Made by a program: the position numbers and the translations under genes. A model generated the notes under the pieces. The model was not told the origin of the DNA, did no database searches, and saw only the letters and a list, made by a program, of their open reading frames with translations. A stretch of 64,000 nt of DNA from Maribellus comscasis (lineage in GTDB: Bacteria; Bacteroidota; Bacteroidia; Bacteroidales; Prolixibacteraceae), in NCBI RefSeq assembly GCF_009762775.1, contig NZ_CP046401.1:2728001-2792000 (forward strand), written 5' to 3'. This document shows, piece by piece, positions 1-8,058 of the stretch (position 1 is its first letter; every line of letters starts with the position of its first letter).

Positions 1-17
1 TTTAAAAATATACGAGG

Positions 18-46
18 CCTGCTCCTGATAAAGAGCAGGTTTTTTA
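18..46 (+). terminator. Rho-independent terminator of an upstream gene
   Basis: A 7-bp perfect stem (18-24 with 33-39) is followed by six T residues. It lies upstream of the trp leader and most likely ends a gene located before the window. Confidence 0.75.
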
Positions 47-61
47 TTTTATATAAAAGAG

Positions 62-133
62 ATGATAAAATTGATGAATAAAAATATTTGGTGGTGGCAC
101 TGCAACTTTTTACAAAACCGTGAAGAGAAGTAA
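62..133 (+). CDS. trpL: trp operon leader peptide with three tandem Trp codons
   Basis: A 23-codon ORF (MIKLMNKNIWWWHC... ending in REEK) holds TGG TGG TGG at 89-97. It lies 100 bp ahead of trpE and just before a terminator hairpin at 157-192. Three Trp codons in a row in a tiny ORF at this position are the signature of a ribosome-stalling attenuator leader. The start may be ATG 62 or ATG 74; both are in frame. The stop is TAA at 131-133. Bases 117-122 (ACCGTG), downstream of the Trp codons, are perfectly complementary to 171-176 in the terminator loop and so could take part in an alternative fold. Leader-peptide attenuation is established for trp operons in other phyla. Its action here is inferred from the sequence. 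Confidence 0.82.
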   Translation: MIKLMNKNIWWWHCNFLQNREEK

Positions 134-156
134 TGCTATTGCCCGAAAAAAGGAAA

Positions 157-192
157 ACGGCTCATCGAATCACGGTGAGCCGTTTTTTTTTT
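157..192 (+). terminator. trp attenuator terminator hairpin
   Basis: A perfect 8-bp stem (157-164 with 176-183), an 11-nt loop and a run of ten T residues (183-192) form a strong intrinsic terminator 41 bp before the trpE start. It lies inside the operon leader rather than at a gene end, so it fits a regulated attenuator. The loop segment 171-176 can pair instead with 117-122 at the end of the leader ORF. Confidence 0.85.
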
Positions 193-233
193 GGTTCAAA
201 ATATCAATGAAATAAAATTTTAAAATATAGATA

Positions 234-1643
234 ATGGAAAAATTAAATTACAAACCAGTCGTTCGAAAGATACTCGCCGACACCGTAACTCCGGTTAGTA
301 TTTATTTACGACTGCGAACACTTTACCCCAAAGCTATTCTCCTGGAAAGCTCTGATTACCATGGCAATGAAAACGCCTATTCATTTATTTGTTTTAGTCC
401 GGTCGCCTGTTTTACGGTGAATAACGGTGAAGTTAAAAAAGAACTTCCGGGTGAAAAGACAGAAAAGTTTCAACTTTCAGCAGAAAGGATGCTGGATGAT
501 GAGCTGGACCAATTTTTTAAAACATTTAATGTTGATTCAGACAAAATTGAACTGCCGTCAAATGGATTGTTTGGTTATATGAATTTCGATTCCATTCAAC
601 ATTTTGAAACCATCCGGTTTTCGTCCGTAAAAAAAGAAGAATACCAGATTCCGGAAGTAAAATATTGTTTTTACAAGTACGTGGTTGCCATCGATCATCA
701 TAAAAATGTGATTCACATGGTAGAAAATTTGTTGGAAGATGAAAAATCACAAATGGATTATATCCATCATTTGCTGGTAAACCTGAATTTTTCAACAGCT
801 AAATTTCAACCGGTAGGTGAAGAAACTTCAAACATTACCAATGAAGAATACAAACACATGGTAACCAAAGGAAAAGAACATTGTTTTCGTGGCGATGTTT
901 TCCAGATTGTGTTAAGTCGCCAGTTTTCGCAGGAATTTGAAGGCGACGATTTTAATGTGTACCGCTCGTTGCGCTCCATCAATCCTTCGCCTTATCTTTT
1001 TTATTTCGATTATGGCAACTACAGGATTTTTGGTTCCAGTCCCGAAGCCGAACTGCGTATAAAAGACAACAAAGCATACATTCATCCCATTGCCGGAACT
1101 TTTAAACGTACCGGGAACGATGAGCAGGACCGCGAACTGGCAGAAAAATTAAGCAAAGACCCAAAAGAAAACGCAGAACATGTGATGCTGGTTGATTTGG
1201 CACGCAACGATTTAAGCCGCAATGCCGACCATGTTGTTGTGGAAACCTATCGCGAAATTCAGTTTTACTCGCATGTTATTCATTTGGTTTCCCAGGTTTC
1301 AGGTGAAATTACTGATGATACAAACCTGATAAAAGTGTTGGGTGAAACTTTTCCGGCCGGGACGCTTTCCGGAGCGCCAAAATACAAGGCCATGGAATTG
1401 ATTGATAAATATGAAAATCAAAACCGCGGTTATTATGGCGGCTGCATTGGTTATTTGGGTTTCGACCGAACGTTAAACCATGCAATAATGATTCGTTCCT
1501 TCCTGAGTAAAAACAATAAGCTTTTCTATCAGGCCGGGGCTGGAATTGTTGCCGGTTCGCAGGAAGAGAGCGAGTTACAGGAAGTGAACAACAAACTGGC
1601 AGCGCTCAAAAAAGCAATAGAAATGGCAAAGGAAATTAATTAG
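234..1643 (+). CDS. trpE: Anthranilate synthase component I
   Basis: This is the first structural gene of the trp operon. The enzyme makes anthranilate from chorismate, using ammonia supplied by TrpG. The 469-residue protein has the usual family length. The N-terminal domain holds the LLES motif (about residues 36-39), which in this family is part of the tryptophan feedback-inhibition site. The C-terminal half carries the chorismate-binding domain, with the GTFKRTG, LVDLARND and AGTLSGAPK segments typical of active TrpE. Start ATG 234 follows an A/T-rich stretch, as is usual in this phylum. Expression is probably controlled by the leader attenuator and the product by tryptophan. The gene looks intact. 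Confidence 0.97.
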   Translation: MEKLNYKPVVRKILADTVTPVSIYLRLRTLYPKAILLESSDYHGNENAYSFICFSPVACFTVNNGEVKKELPGEKTEKFQLSAERMLDDELDQFFKTFNVDSDKIELPSNGLFGYMNFDSIQHFETIRFSSVKKEEYQIPEVKYCFYKYVVAIDHHKNVIHMVENLLEDEKSQMDYIHHLLVNLNFSTAKFQPVGEETSNITNEEYKHMVTKGKEHCFRGDVFQIVLSRQFSQEFEGDDFNVYRSLRSINPSPYLFYFDYGNYRIFGSSPEAELRIKDNKAYIHPIAGTFKRTGNDEQDRELAEKLSKDPKENAEHVMLVDLARNDLSRNADHVVVETYREIQFYSHVIHLVSQVSGEITDDTNLIKVLGETFPAGTLSGAPKYKAMELIDKYENQNRGYYGGCIGYLGFDRTLNHAIMIRSFLSKNNKLFYQAGAGIVAGSQEESELQEVNNKLAALKKAIEMAKEIN

Positions 1644-1647
1644 GAAG

Positions 1648-1673
1648 CCTCCCCTAACCCCTCCTAAGGAGGG
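1648..1673 (+). repeat. REP-like GC-rich element between trpE and trpG
   Basis: A C/T-rich then G/A-rich segment (CCTCCCC... CTCCTAAGGAGGG) stands out from the A/T-rich surroundings and contains a short palindrome. Related segments recur at 1736-1767, 5045-5093 and, weakly, 6313-6345, all within the trp operon. This is a dispersed intergenic repeat; its function is not known from the sequence. Confidence 0.6.
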
Positions 1674-1701
1674 AAAAGAGAAAAGAAAAAATTTAAAAAA
1701 T

Positions 1702-2334
1702 ATGAAAAATAATAATTCAATAAGGACAGCTTCTTCACTCCCCTCCTTTGGAGGGGCCGGGGGAGGCCGTATAGTAGTAATTGATAATTACGATTCGTTT
1801 ACCTACAACCTGGTACACGCAATCAAAAAAATTTCCGGTTTGCCGGTGGATGTATTCCGAAACGACGAAATTGCCCTGGAAGATTTGGAAAAGTATGATA
1901 AAATAGTACTTTCACCCGGACCGGGAATTCCCGAAGAAGCCGGGCTTCTTTTGAAAATTATTAAAGAATACGCACCGAAAAAAAGCATGCTGGGAGTTTG
2001 TTTGGGTCACCAGGCCATTGGCGAGGCTTTTGGCGGCAAACTCCATAACATGAGCAGGGTTTTGCACGGCATTGCAACTCCGGTGGAATTGACCGAAATA
2101 AAATCGGTGCTTTTCGACGGATTACCCAAAACACTGGAAGTCGGGCGATATCACTCGTGGATTGTACAACAGGAGGAATTGCCGGATTGTCTGGAAGTTA
2201 CAAGCTACGACAATGATGGTTTTATTATGAGCATGAAACACAAGGAATACGACGTTCAGGGAGTACAATTTCATCCTGAATCGGTGTTGACACCGCTTGG
2301 AGAAAAAATGATTGAAAACTGGTTGAACAGCTAA
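1702..2334 (+). CDS. trpG: Anthranilate synthase component II, glutamine amidotransferase
   Basis: The protein supplies ammonia from glutamine to TrpE. Its class I glutamine amidotransferase triad is visible: Cys100 in GVCLGHQ, then His191 and Glu193 in FHPES. The conserved start of the domain (VVIDNYDSFTYNL) begins only at about residue 24. The first 23 residues (MKNNNSIRTASSLPSFGGAG...) are not a family feature and are largely encoded by a REP-like repeat (1736-1767) read in frame. No other ATG, GTG or TTG lies between the repeat and the conserved core, so ATG 1702 is the only good start. The extension is probably a tolerated insertion at the N-terminus. The 210-residue length is slightly over the family norm for this reason. 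Confidence 0.95.
   Translation: MKNNNSIRTASSLPSFGGAGGGRIVVIDNYDSFTYNLVHAIKKISGLPVDVFRNDEIALEDLEKYDKIVLSPGPGIPEEAGLLLKIIKEYAPKKSMLGVCLGHQAIGEAFGGKLHNMSRVLHGIATPVELTEIKSVLFDGLPKTLEVGRYHSWIVQQEELPDCLEVTSYDNDGFIMSMKHKEYDVQGVQFHPESVLTPLGEKMIENWLNS
1736..1767 (+). repeat. REP-like element inserted in frame at the trpG 5' end
   Basis: This segment has a CCCCTCC-TTTGG-AGGGG palindrome followed by a G-rich tail, and resembles the copy 60 bp upstream. It falls inside the trpG reading frame and encodes the SLPSFGGAGGG stretch, placed before the conserved enzyme core. Confidence 0.65.
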
Positions 2335-2343
2335 TTTTAAAAA

Positions 2344-3330
2344 ATGAAAGATACATTACAATACCTTTTTGAAGGAAATATACTCACACGCGAACAGGCA
2401 AAATTAAGTTTAATGGAGGTTGGAAATGGACAACACAGTGAAGCTGAGTTTGCCTCTTTTCTTACCGTTTTTAAAATGCGTCCGCTGGCATCGGAAGAGC
2501 TGGCCGGTTTTCGTGAGGCAATGGCTGAATTGAGCATCGTTACAAATCTCGAAGATTATAATGCGATTGACGTGGTTGGCACCGGCGGCGATGGGAAAAA
2601 TACATTTAACATCTCAACACTGGCTTGTTTTGTTATTGCAGGTGCCGGTGTAAACGTTACCAAACATGGAAATTATGCTGCAACTTCAACAAGCGGCTCT
2701 TCAAATGTTCTGGAATTTTTTGGTTATAAATTCAGTAACAACATCGAAAAATTAAAAACCGATTTAGATAAAGGGAATTTCTGCTTTATGCATGCACCGC
2801 TTTTTCACCCGGCAATGAAGCATATTGCACCGGTTCGCCGTGCATTAAAAGTGCCCACCTTCTTTAACATTTTAGGCCCCATGATAAATCCTTCTTCACC
2901 AAAATACCAGTTGTTGGGTGTAAATAACGATGAAAATTTCAACCATTATAAAAATGTGTACAAAACAATGGATGTTAATTTTATGATTGTCAATAGTAAA
3001 GATGGATACGATGAAGTTTCGTTGACTGCCGACACTCATTTTGCGAATAATACAAAAGAAGGCAATATTTCTCCTTCCGAATTTGGTTTCGAAAAAGTTA
3101 CTCCTGAAAAACTTTTTGGTGGAAATTCAGTAGAAGAAGCTGCAACAATATTTATGAATGTGCTGCAAGGAAAAGCAACAACGGAACAGACCAATGTTGT
3201 GGTCGCCAATGCAGCCTTGGGGTTGAATGTTGTTTTTCCTGAGAAAGATATAAAAGAGTGTGTTGAAATCGCAACCGAATCATTAAAAAGTGGGAAAGCG
3301 TTGGATAAATTAAAAGCAGTGATAAATTAA
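2344..3330 (+). CDS. trpD: Anthranilate phosphoribosyltransferase
   Basis: The enzyme transfers the phosphoribosyl group of PRPP to anthranilate, the second step of tryptophan synthesis. The 328-residue protein shows the glycine-rich PRPP-binding loop GTGGDG at 79-84, the KHGN motif, and the STSGSSNVLE segment typical of the family. It starts 9 bp after the trpG stop, consistent with one transcript. No defect is visible. Confidence 0.96.
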   Translation: MKDTLQYLFEGNILTREQAKLSLMEVGNGQHSEAEFASFLTVFKMRPLASEELAGFREAMAELSIVTNLEDYNAIDVVGTGGDGKNTFNISTLACFVIAGAGVNVTKHGNYAATSTSGSSNVLEFFGYKFSNNIEKLKTDLDKGNFCFMHAPLFHPAMKHIAPVRRALKVPTFFNILGPMINPSSPKYQLLGVNNDENFNHYKNVYKTMDVNFMIVNSKDGYDEVSLTADTHFANNTKEGNISPSEFGFEKVTPEKLFGGNSVEEAATIFMNVLQGKATTEQTNVVVANAALGLNVVFPEKDIKECVEIATESLKSGKALDKLKAVIN

Positions 3331-3337
3331 TCTAGAT

Positions 3338-4120
3338 ATGACAATTCTCGACAAAATTATCAAAGCCAAAAAAGAAGAAGTGGCTCACCAGAAAACGGTG
3401 GTAGATTTGGAAATGTTAAAGGAAATTCCCGGCTTTAACCGCGAGTGCAATTCGCTTAAGGCAAATTTGTTAAAAGGAGGTTCTTCGGGAATTATTGCTG
3501 AATTTAAACAGAAGTCGCCTTCAAAAGGAGATATAAATCTCTCTGCAAAAGTAGAAGAGATCACAAAAGCGTATGTTGAAGCGGGGGCAGCAGGTTTGTC
3601 GGTTTTAACGGAGTCGAAATTTTTTGGAGGTTCACAATCCAATCTGGTGAAAGCGCGCGAAACAAATCCCGATATTCCGATTCTTCGCAAAGATTTTATG
3701 ATTGACTCCTACCAGTTAGTCGAGGCGAAAGCATACGGCGCCGATGTTATTTTGCTCATTGCTGCCTGTCTCGAAAAAAAGCAGGCCGAAATGCTGGCAA
3801 AGGAAGCAAAAAATTTGGGGCTCGAAGTCTTAATGGAAATTCACAACGCTGAAGAGCTGGAAAAAGTAAATGATTTTGTTGACATTGTTGGAGTGAATAA
3901 CCGTAATTTAAAAACTTTTGAAGTAGATGTTGAAACTTCGGTAAAGCTGGCAAAACTGATTCCTGAACATTTTGTAAAAATTTCTGAAAGCGGGTTGGCT
4001 GGTCCTAAAGAGATTCATTATTTACGTGAAAACGGATTCAGTGGATTTTTAATCGGCGAAACGTTTATGAAAACAGAGAACCCGGGGAAAACGTGTATGA
4101 AGTTTATTAAAAAACTTTAA
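3338..4120 (+). CDS. trpC: Indole-3-glycerol phosphate synthase
   Basis: The enzyme closes the indole ring from the carboxyphenylamino-deoxyribulose phosphate made by TrpF. The 260-residue (beta/alpha)8 protein has the conserved FKQKSPSKG segment, the LRKDFMID segment, and the VGVNNRNL and SESGL motifs of the family. It starts 7 bp after trpD. TrpC and TrpF are separate proteins here, not fused as in enteric bacteria. Confidence 0.96.
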   Translation: MTILDKIIKAKKEEVAHQKTVVDLEMLKEIPGFNRECNSLKANLLKGGSSGIIAEFKQKSPSKGDINLSAKVEEITKAYVEAGAAGLSVLTESKFFGGSQSNLVKARETNPDIPILRKDFMIDSYQLVEAKAYGADVILLIAACLEKKQAEMLAKEAKNLGLEVLMEIHNAEELEKVNDFVDIVGVNNRNLKTFEVDVETSVKLAKLIPEHFVKISESGLAGPKEIHYLRENGFSGFLIGETFMKTENPGKTCMKFIKKL

Positions 4121-4141
4121 AACTCAGAAAGAACTCGTCAT

Positions 4142-4329
4142 TTCAAAGGATTTACTGAAAAATACAATTGTCATTATTGATTTATTATGAACATTTTCAA
4201 AATATTAATGATGCAATTTCAAGGGAAAAGGAATTAAAAAAATGGAGGCGTGAGAAAAAAATGAAATTGATAATTAAATTTAATCCAGAGTGGAAATTTT
4301 CAAATGCCGAAATTTATGATGCATTTTAG
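4142..4329 (+). pseudogene. Remnant of a GIY-YIG family nuclease gene
   Basis: Between trpC and trpF, the frame starting at 4142 reads FKGFTEKYNCHY and then stops. A different frame from about 4180 continues as IYYEHFQNINDAISREKELKKWR and ends at the TAG at 4329 after NPEWKFSNAEIYDAF. Together these match the C-terminal half of the small single-domain GIY-YIG proteins common in Bacteroidota, including the EKELKKWRR and NPEW signatures. The N-terminal GIY-YIG catalytic part is absent and the rest is frameshifted, so this is a dead fragment. Confidence 0.8.
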
Positions 4330-4384
4330 AAACAGATTTCTCCTCGCTTACTCGTCGAAATGACAGCAACCTTAAGTTGTAATT

Positions 4385-5023
4385 ATGCAAAAAAATCTAA
4401 AAATAAAAGTTTGCGGAATGAAATTTTCATCGAACCGGGAAGCTGTTGAAGAGCTTCCGGTTGATTTGCTGGGTTACATTTTTTATCCGCCCTCGAAAAG
4501 ATATGTTGGGGAAAATCCGCAAATGGGTTTATTCAACTCAGTAAAACCAAAAGTGGGTGTTTTTGTCGATGAAAATGCTTTTGAAATTATGGCGCTGGCA
4601 AAAAATCTGGATTTTAAATGGGTGCAGTTGCACGGCAATGAAAATCCAAAAACCTGTCAGATTTTAAAAAACCAGGGGCTGAAAATCATCAAGGCTTTTC
4701 GTGTAGATGAAACTTTTCAATTCCACAAAACCAAACCATTTGAGGGAGTAGCCGATTACTTTTTATTTGACACAAAAACCAAATTACCGGGAGGTTCCGG
4801 GAAAAAGTTCAACTGGAAAATATTGGATAATTATAACGGAGACACCCCTTTCTTTTTAAGCGGAGGAATTAAACCGGAAGATGTTGCTGAAATAAAAAAA
4901 AATGAACATCCTCAAATTGCCGGAGTGGATTTAAACAGTGGTTTTGAGGATGAGCCCGGATTAAAAAACATTGAAAAACTAAAAGAATTTATAACCGAAT
5001 TGAAAAAGTCCCCCTTATCATAA
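4385..5023 (+). CDS. trpF: Phosphoribosylanthranilate isomerase
   Basis: The enzyme performs the Amadori rearrangement of phosphoribosylanthranilate. The 212-residue protein carries the catalytic Cys10 in KVCGMK and the downstream LFDTKTK...GGSGKKF segment expected to hold the catalytic Asp, plus the FLSGGI phosphate-binding strand. The last residues (KKSPLS) run into a C/T-rich REP-like region, so the C-terminus may have been altered by that repeat. The gene is separated from trpC by a 264-bp stretch holding the GIY-YIG relic. Confidence 0.95.
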   Translation: MQKNLKIKVCGMKFSSNREAVEELPVDLLGYIFYPPSKRYVGENPQMGLFNSVKPKVGVFVDENAFEIMALAKNLDFKWVQLHGNENPKTCQILKNQGLKIIKAFRVDETFQFHKTKPFEGVADYFLFDTKTKLPGGSGKKFNWKILDNYNGDTPFFLSGGIKPEDVAEIKKNEHPQIAGVDLNSGFEDEPGLKNIEKLKEFITELKKSPLS

Positions 5024-5044
5024 TTCCGCAAAGGAATTTTGATC

Positions 5045-5093
5045 GTCCCCCTCCCAAAGGGGAACAGGAGCTCTGAAAGAGCGATAGGGGTAA
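5045..5093 (+). repeat. REP-like element between trpF and trpB
   Basis: This GC-rich segment contains CCCCCTCCCAAAGGGG, a short GAGCTCTGAAAGAGC hairpin and a terminal AGGGGTA. It is of the same general type as the copies flanking trpG. A small palindrome (TTCCGCAAAGGAA) lies just before it. Confidence 0.55.
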
Positions 5094-5129
5094 AAGGAAC
5101 AAAACAAAATTTTAAAAGTTAGAAGATAC

Positions 5130-6311
5130 ATGAAATATCAGGTTAACGAAAAGGGATATTACGGTGAATTTGGCGGGGCATGGATTCCCGAAATGATGTT
5201 CACCAATATTGATGAACTAAAAACCAGGTACCTGGAGATTATTGAGTCGGATGAATTTAGAAAGGAATTCGACCAATTGATGAAAGACTATGTTGGACGG
5301 CCTTCGCCGCTTTATTATGCAAGCCGGTTGTCCGAATACTTCGGATCAAAAGTTTATTTAAAACGCGAAGATTTAAACCACACTGGTTCGCACAAACTAA
5401 ACAATACCATTGGGCAAATTTTGCTCGCACAAAAACTGGAAAAAACACGCATTATTGCTGAAACCGGAGCTGGACAGCATGGTGTGGCTACAGCTACGGT
5501 TTGTGCGTTAAAAGGAATAAAATGTGTGGTTTACATGGGAGCACTCGACGTATCGCGGCAGGCGCCTAACGTTAAAAAGATGAAAATGCTGGGTGCCGAG
5601 GTTATTCCGGTTCACAGCGGTAACAAAACCCTAAAAGACGCTACCAACGAAGCAATGCGCGACTGGATTAATAACCCGGAAGATACACACTATATCATTG
5701 GTTCGGTAGTTGGTCCTCATCCTTACCCCGATATGGTCGCACGATTTCAGTCAATAATCAGTGCCGAAATGAAAAGTCAGTTGAAAGAACAAACCGGGAA
5801 TGAATTTCCAACACGTGTTTTAGCTTGTGTGGGAGGAGGTAGTAACGCTGCCGGTGCCTTTTATCATTTTCTGGACGACGAGCAGGTGGAATTGATTGGC
5901 GTGGAAGCTGCAGGAAAAGGCGTCGACACTCCGGAAACGGCAGCTACTTTAACCGTTGGTTCTCCGGGTGTTTTACATTCCAGCAAAACCATGCTTATGC
6001 AAAATACCGACGGGCAAATTACAGAACCGTATTCCATTTCTGCCGGTTTGGACTACCCCGGAATTGGGCCTCTGCACGCGCATCTTCATAAAACCGGAAG
6101 AGCAAAATTCCTCTCTGCTACCGATGAGGAAGTTTTACAGGCTGCACTTCTGCTAACTCAGAAAGAGGGAATTATTCCTGCACTGGAATCGGCTCACGCG
6201 CTTGCCGCGCTTAACAAAATAAAAATGAATCCGGAAGATATTAATGTCGTAAATCTGTCGGGAAGCGGAAATAAGGACATGGAAACGTATTTGGATTATT
6301 TTGGCTATTAA
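5130..6311 (+). CDS. trpB: Tryptophan synthase beta subunit
   Basis: The enzyme condenses indole with serine using PLP. The 393-residue protein has the usual length of the TrpB1 type that partners TrpA. The PLP lysine is Lys89 in HTGSHKLNNT. The GGGSNA loop for the cofactor phosphate and the ETGAGQHG segment are present. Start ATG 5130 gives MKYQVNEKGYYGEFGG, the normal N-terminus. It is followed by trpA, its physical partner. Confidence 0.97.
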   Translation: MKYQVNEKGYYGEFGGAWIPEMMFTNIDELKTRYLEIIESDEFRKEFDQLMKDYVGRPSPLYYASRLSEYFGSKVYLKREDLNHTGSHKLNNTIGQILLAQKLEKTRIIAETGAGQHGVATATVCALKGIKCVVYMGALDVSRQAPNVKKMKMLGAEVIPVHSGNKTLKDATNEAMRDWINNPEDTHYIIGSVVGPHPYPDMVARFQSIISAEMKSQLKEQTGNEFPTRVLACVGGGSNAAGAFYHFLDDEQVELIGVEAAGKGVDTPETAATLTVGSPGVLHSSKTMLMQNTDGQITEPYSISAGLDYPGIGPLHAHLHKTGRAKFLSATDEEVLQAALLLTQKEGIIPALESAHALAALNKIKMNPEDINVVNLSGSGNKDMETYLDYFGY

Positions 6312-6312
6312 A

Positions 6313-6345
6313 TCCCCTTCCAACCACTCCGAAAAAGGGAGAGGC
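6313..6345 (+). repeat. Weak REP-like element between trpB and trpA
   Basis: A C/T-rich then G/A-rich segment (CCCCTTCCAACC... AAAGGGAGAGG) directly follows the trpB stop. It resembles the other REP-like segments in this operon but is more degenerate. Confidence 0.4.
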
Positions 6346-6428
6346 AAAGAAAGGGAATATTAAAATTTGAAAAAATTTTGCCTGCTGAAGTCTGCTTGGA
6401 AAGATTTCAGAGGCTTATCTATAAAAAA

Positions 6429-7211
6429 ATGAAAAACAGGATAAATCAACTTTTCGAAACAAAAAAAGAGAATATACTTTCGGTGTATTTTACGGCTGGA
6501 TTTCCTAATCTGAGCGACACCGTTCAAATTATCCAGGAATTGGAAAAAAATGGTGTCGACCTCATCGAAATCGGAATTCCTTTCTCGGACCCTACAGCCG
6601 ACGGGCCAACCATTCAGCACAGCAGCGAAGTGGCATTAAAAAACGGAATGAGTGTAAAACAACTTTTTGAACAACTCAAAGAGATCAGGGAATCAGTTAA
6701 GATTCCATTGATCTTAATGGGATATTTTAACCCTGTTCTGCAATTTGGAGTGGAAGCTTTTTGTAAAAAATGCCATGAGGTTGGGATTGACGGTACTATT
6801 TTGCCTGATCTTCCACTGGAAGAATTTGAAGAGCATTATAAAGATACATTCATCAAAAACAATTTGCACAATATTCTACTGATAACACCGCAAACCTCAG
6901 AAAAACGAATTCGCCAAATCGACAATGTTTCGGAAGGATTTATTTATATGGTTTCCTCCGCATCGACAACCGGAGCAGGGAAAAAGGTGGAAGATTTTCA
7001 TCTGGACTATTTTGAACGCATTCAACAAATGAATTTAAAAAACGCAAGATTAATAGGTTTTGGAATTTCCGACAATGCAACGTTTACAAACGCATGCAAT
7101 TACGCCAACGGAGCAATTATCGGAAGTGCCTTTGTAAAATCGTTTGATAAAAATGTAACAATCAAAAAGAGCATTTCATCATTTGTAAAACACATACTTT
7201 TACATGCTTAA
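6429..7211 (+). CDS. trpA: Tryptophan synthase alpha subunit
   Basis: The enzyme cleaves indole-3-glycerol phosphate to indole, which passes to TrpB. The catalytic acids are visible as Glu47 (LIEIGIPFSDP) and Asp58 (TADGP), matching Glu49 and Asp60 of the enteric enzyme. I start it at ATG 6429, which gives MKNRINQLFE and 260 residues, the family norm. An upstream in-frame ATG at 6378 would add 17 residues with no family counterpart. It is the last gene of the trp operon. Confidence 0.95.
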   Translation: MKNRINQLFETKKENILSVYFTAGFPNLSDTVQIIQELEKNGVDLIEIGIPFSDPTADGPTIQHSSEVALKNGMSVKQLFEQLKEIRESVKIPLILMGYFNPVLQFGVEAFCKKCHEVGIDGTILPDLPLEEFEEHYKDTFIKNNLHNILLITPQTSEKRIRQIDNVSEGFIYMVSSASTTGAGKKVEDFHLDYFERIQQMNLKNARLIGFGISDNATFTNACNYANGAIIGSAFVKSFDKNVTIKKSISSFVKHILLHA

Positions 7212-7430
7212 TATTGAAGATTTAGCTTTAATGTTAAATAATACGATATGACTTTTCAGGTATGTTTTGAAACAGATTTTTTAAGTGCTTTTGATAATAA
7301 ACGAGTAATCAGAACTTTAATAAAGGACATGAGTGTATTCTGTTGTTAATATTTGTTAAACCATATTTTACAGCATACCTTTTTTATCAATTCGATGTTA
7401 TTTTAATAGTGCAAACAAAAACAGAAAGCC

Positions 7431-7622
7431 ATGTTAGAATATGCAAAAGTAATATTACCAAAAGTTAGTTTTAGTAAAGAGTTGTTCAGAAAAGAACTCA
7501 ATAAATGTATCCACTGGGTAGAGCCCGAACAGATTCAGGAATTGTACATATGGTGTCACGAAAATTTTAAAGAAATGTATCCCGATGTTCTGGCAGAAGC
7601 TTTTGCCGACATTGCGGCCTAA
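7431..7622 (+). CDS. Small conserved protein of unknown function
   Basis: This 63-residue soluble protein is rich in aromatic and acidic residues (IHWVEPEQIQELYIWCHENF). It has no signal peptide or membrane segment. It follows trpA after a 219-bp gap and ends just before a strong terminator, so it is probably a monocistronic gene. Short proteins of this type appear to recur in Bacteroidota, from memory of similar sequences, but I know of no function. Confidence 0.7.
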   Translation: MLEYAKVILPKVSFSKELFRKELNKCIHWVEPEQIQELYIWCHENFKEMYPDVLAEAFADIAA

Positions 7623-7633
7623 TTCATTATAAG

Positions 7634-7659
7634 GCGGGATTTATTCCCGCTTTTTTTTT
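7634..7659 (+). terminator. Rho-independent terminator
   Basis: A 6-bp stem GCGGGA/TCCCGC (7634-7639, 7645-7650) is followed by nine T residues, immediately after the 63-residue gene. Confidence 0.88.
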
Positions 7660-7671
7660 GTGCAAAAATCC

Positions 7672-7703
7672 ACAAACAACACATATTTGTATACAAACAA
7701 CAC
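7672..7703 (+). promoter_or_regulatory. Direct repeat upstream of the first susC, possible operator
   Basis: An 11-bp sequence (ACAAACAACAC) occurs at 7672-7682 and again at 7693-7703. The copies are 21 bp apart, two helical turns, as often seen for dimeric activator sites. It lies about 360 bp before susC. No regulator gene is in the window to pair with it. Confidence 0.35.
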
Positions 7704-7894
7704 GTTTTTTTATGCAAGGCTGTTTGTATAGTTCATTTGTATTTTCACCCCTTTTAATATGTCATTCATTGATATTTTAAATCGTGCACTTTATCTTTTT
7801 TTAAGTTTGAACAAAAAGGAAAATTTTTCGAAAAGAAAAAGGGTATACCCAAATATCGGGGATTAGGGGAAATTATTATAATACAATTCAGGCA

Positions 7895-8058
7895 CACCAT
7901 CTTTTACATAGAAATAGTTAAACAGCATTACAAATTGTAAAAAAAGTGTGAGTATCTGGCAGATGTCAGGTATAGTAAACTCCCGTTTCCCCGACGGGAG
8001 TTTTTTTATTGTCAAAATCGCAGTATCAGAAAACTAGTATTAACATAAATTATTATCT
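7895..8058 (+). promoter_or_regulatory. Conserved susC leader with terminator-like hairpin (copy 1)
   Basis: This leader shares several blocks with 13857-14035 upstream of the second susC: a CATAGAAATAGTTAAA block, an ACAGCATTACAA block, a near-identical hairpin and a TATTAACATAAATTATTATCT block touching the start codon. The hairpin (AAACTCCCGT 7977-7986 paired with ACGGGAGTTT 7994-8003, then T to 8007) is an intrinsic terminator 51 bp before the ATG. A terminator between promoter and gene suggests either transcription attenuation or a short leader RNA. Confidence 0.7.
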
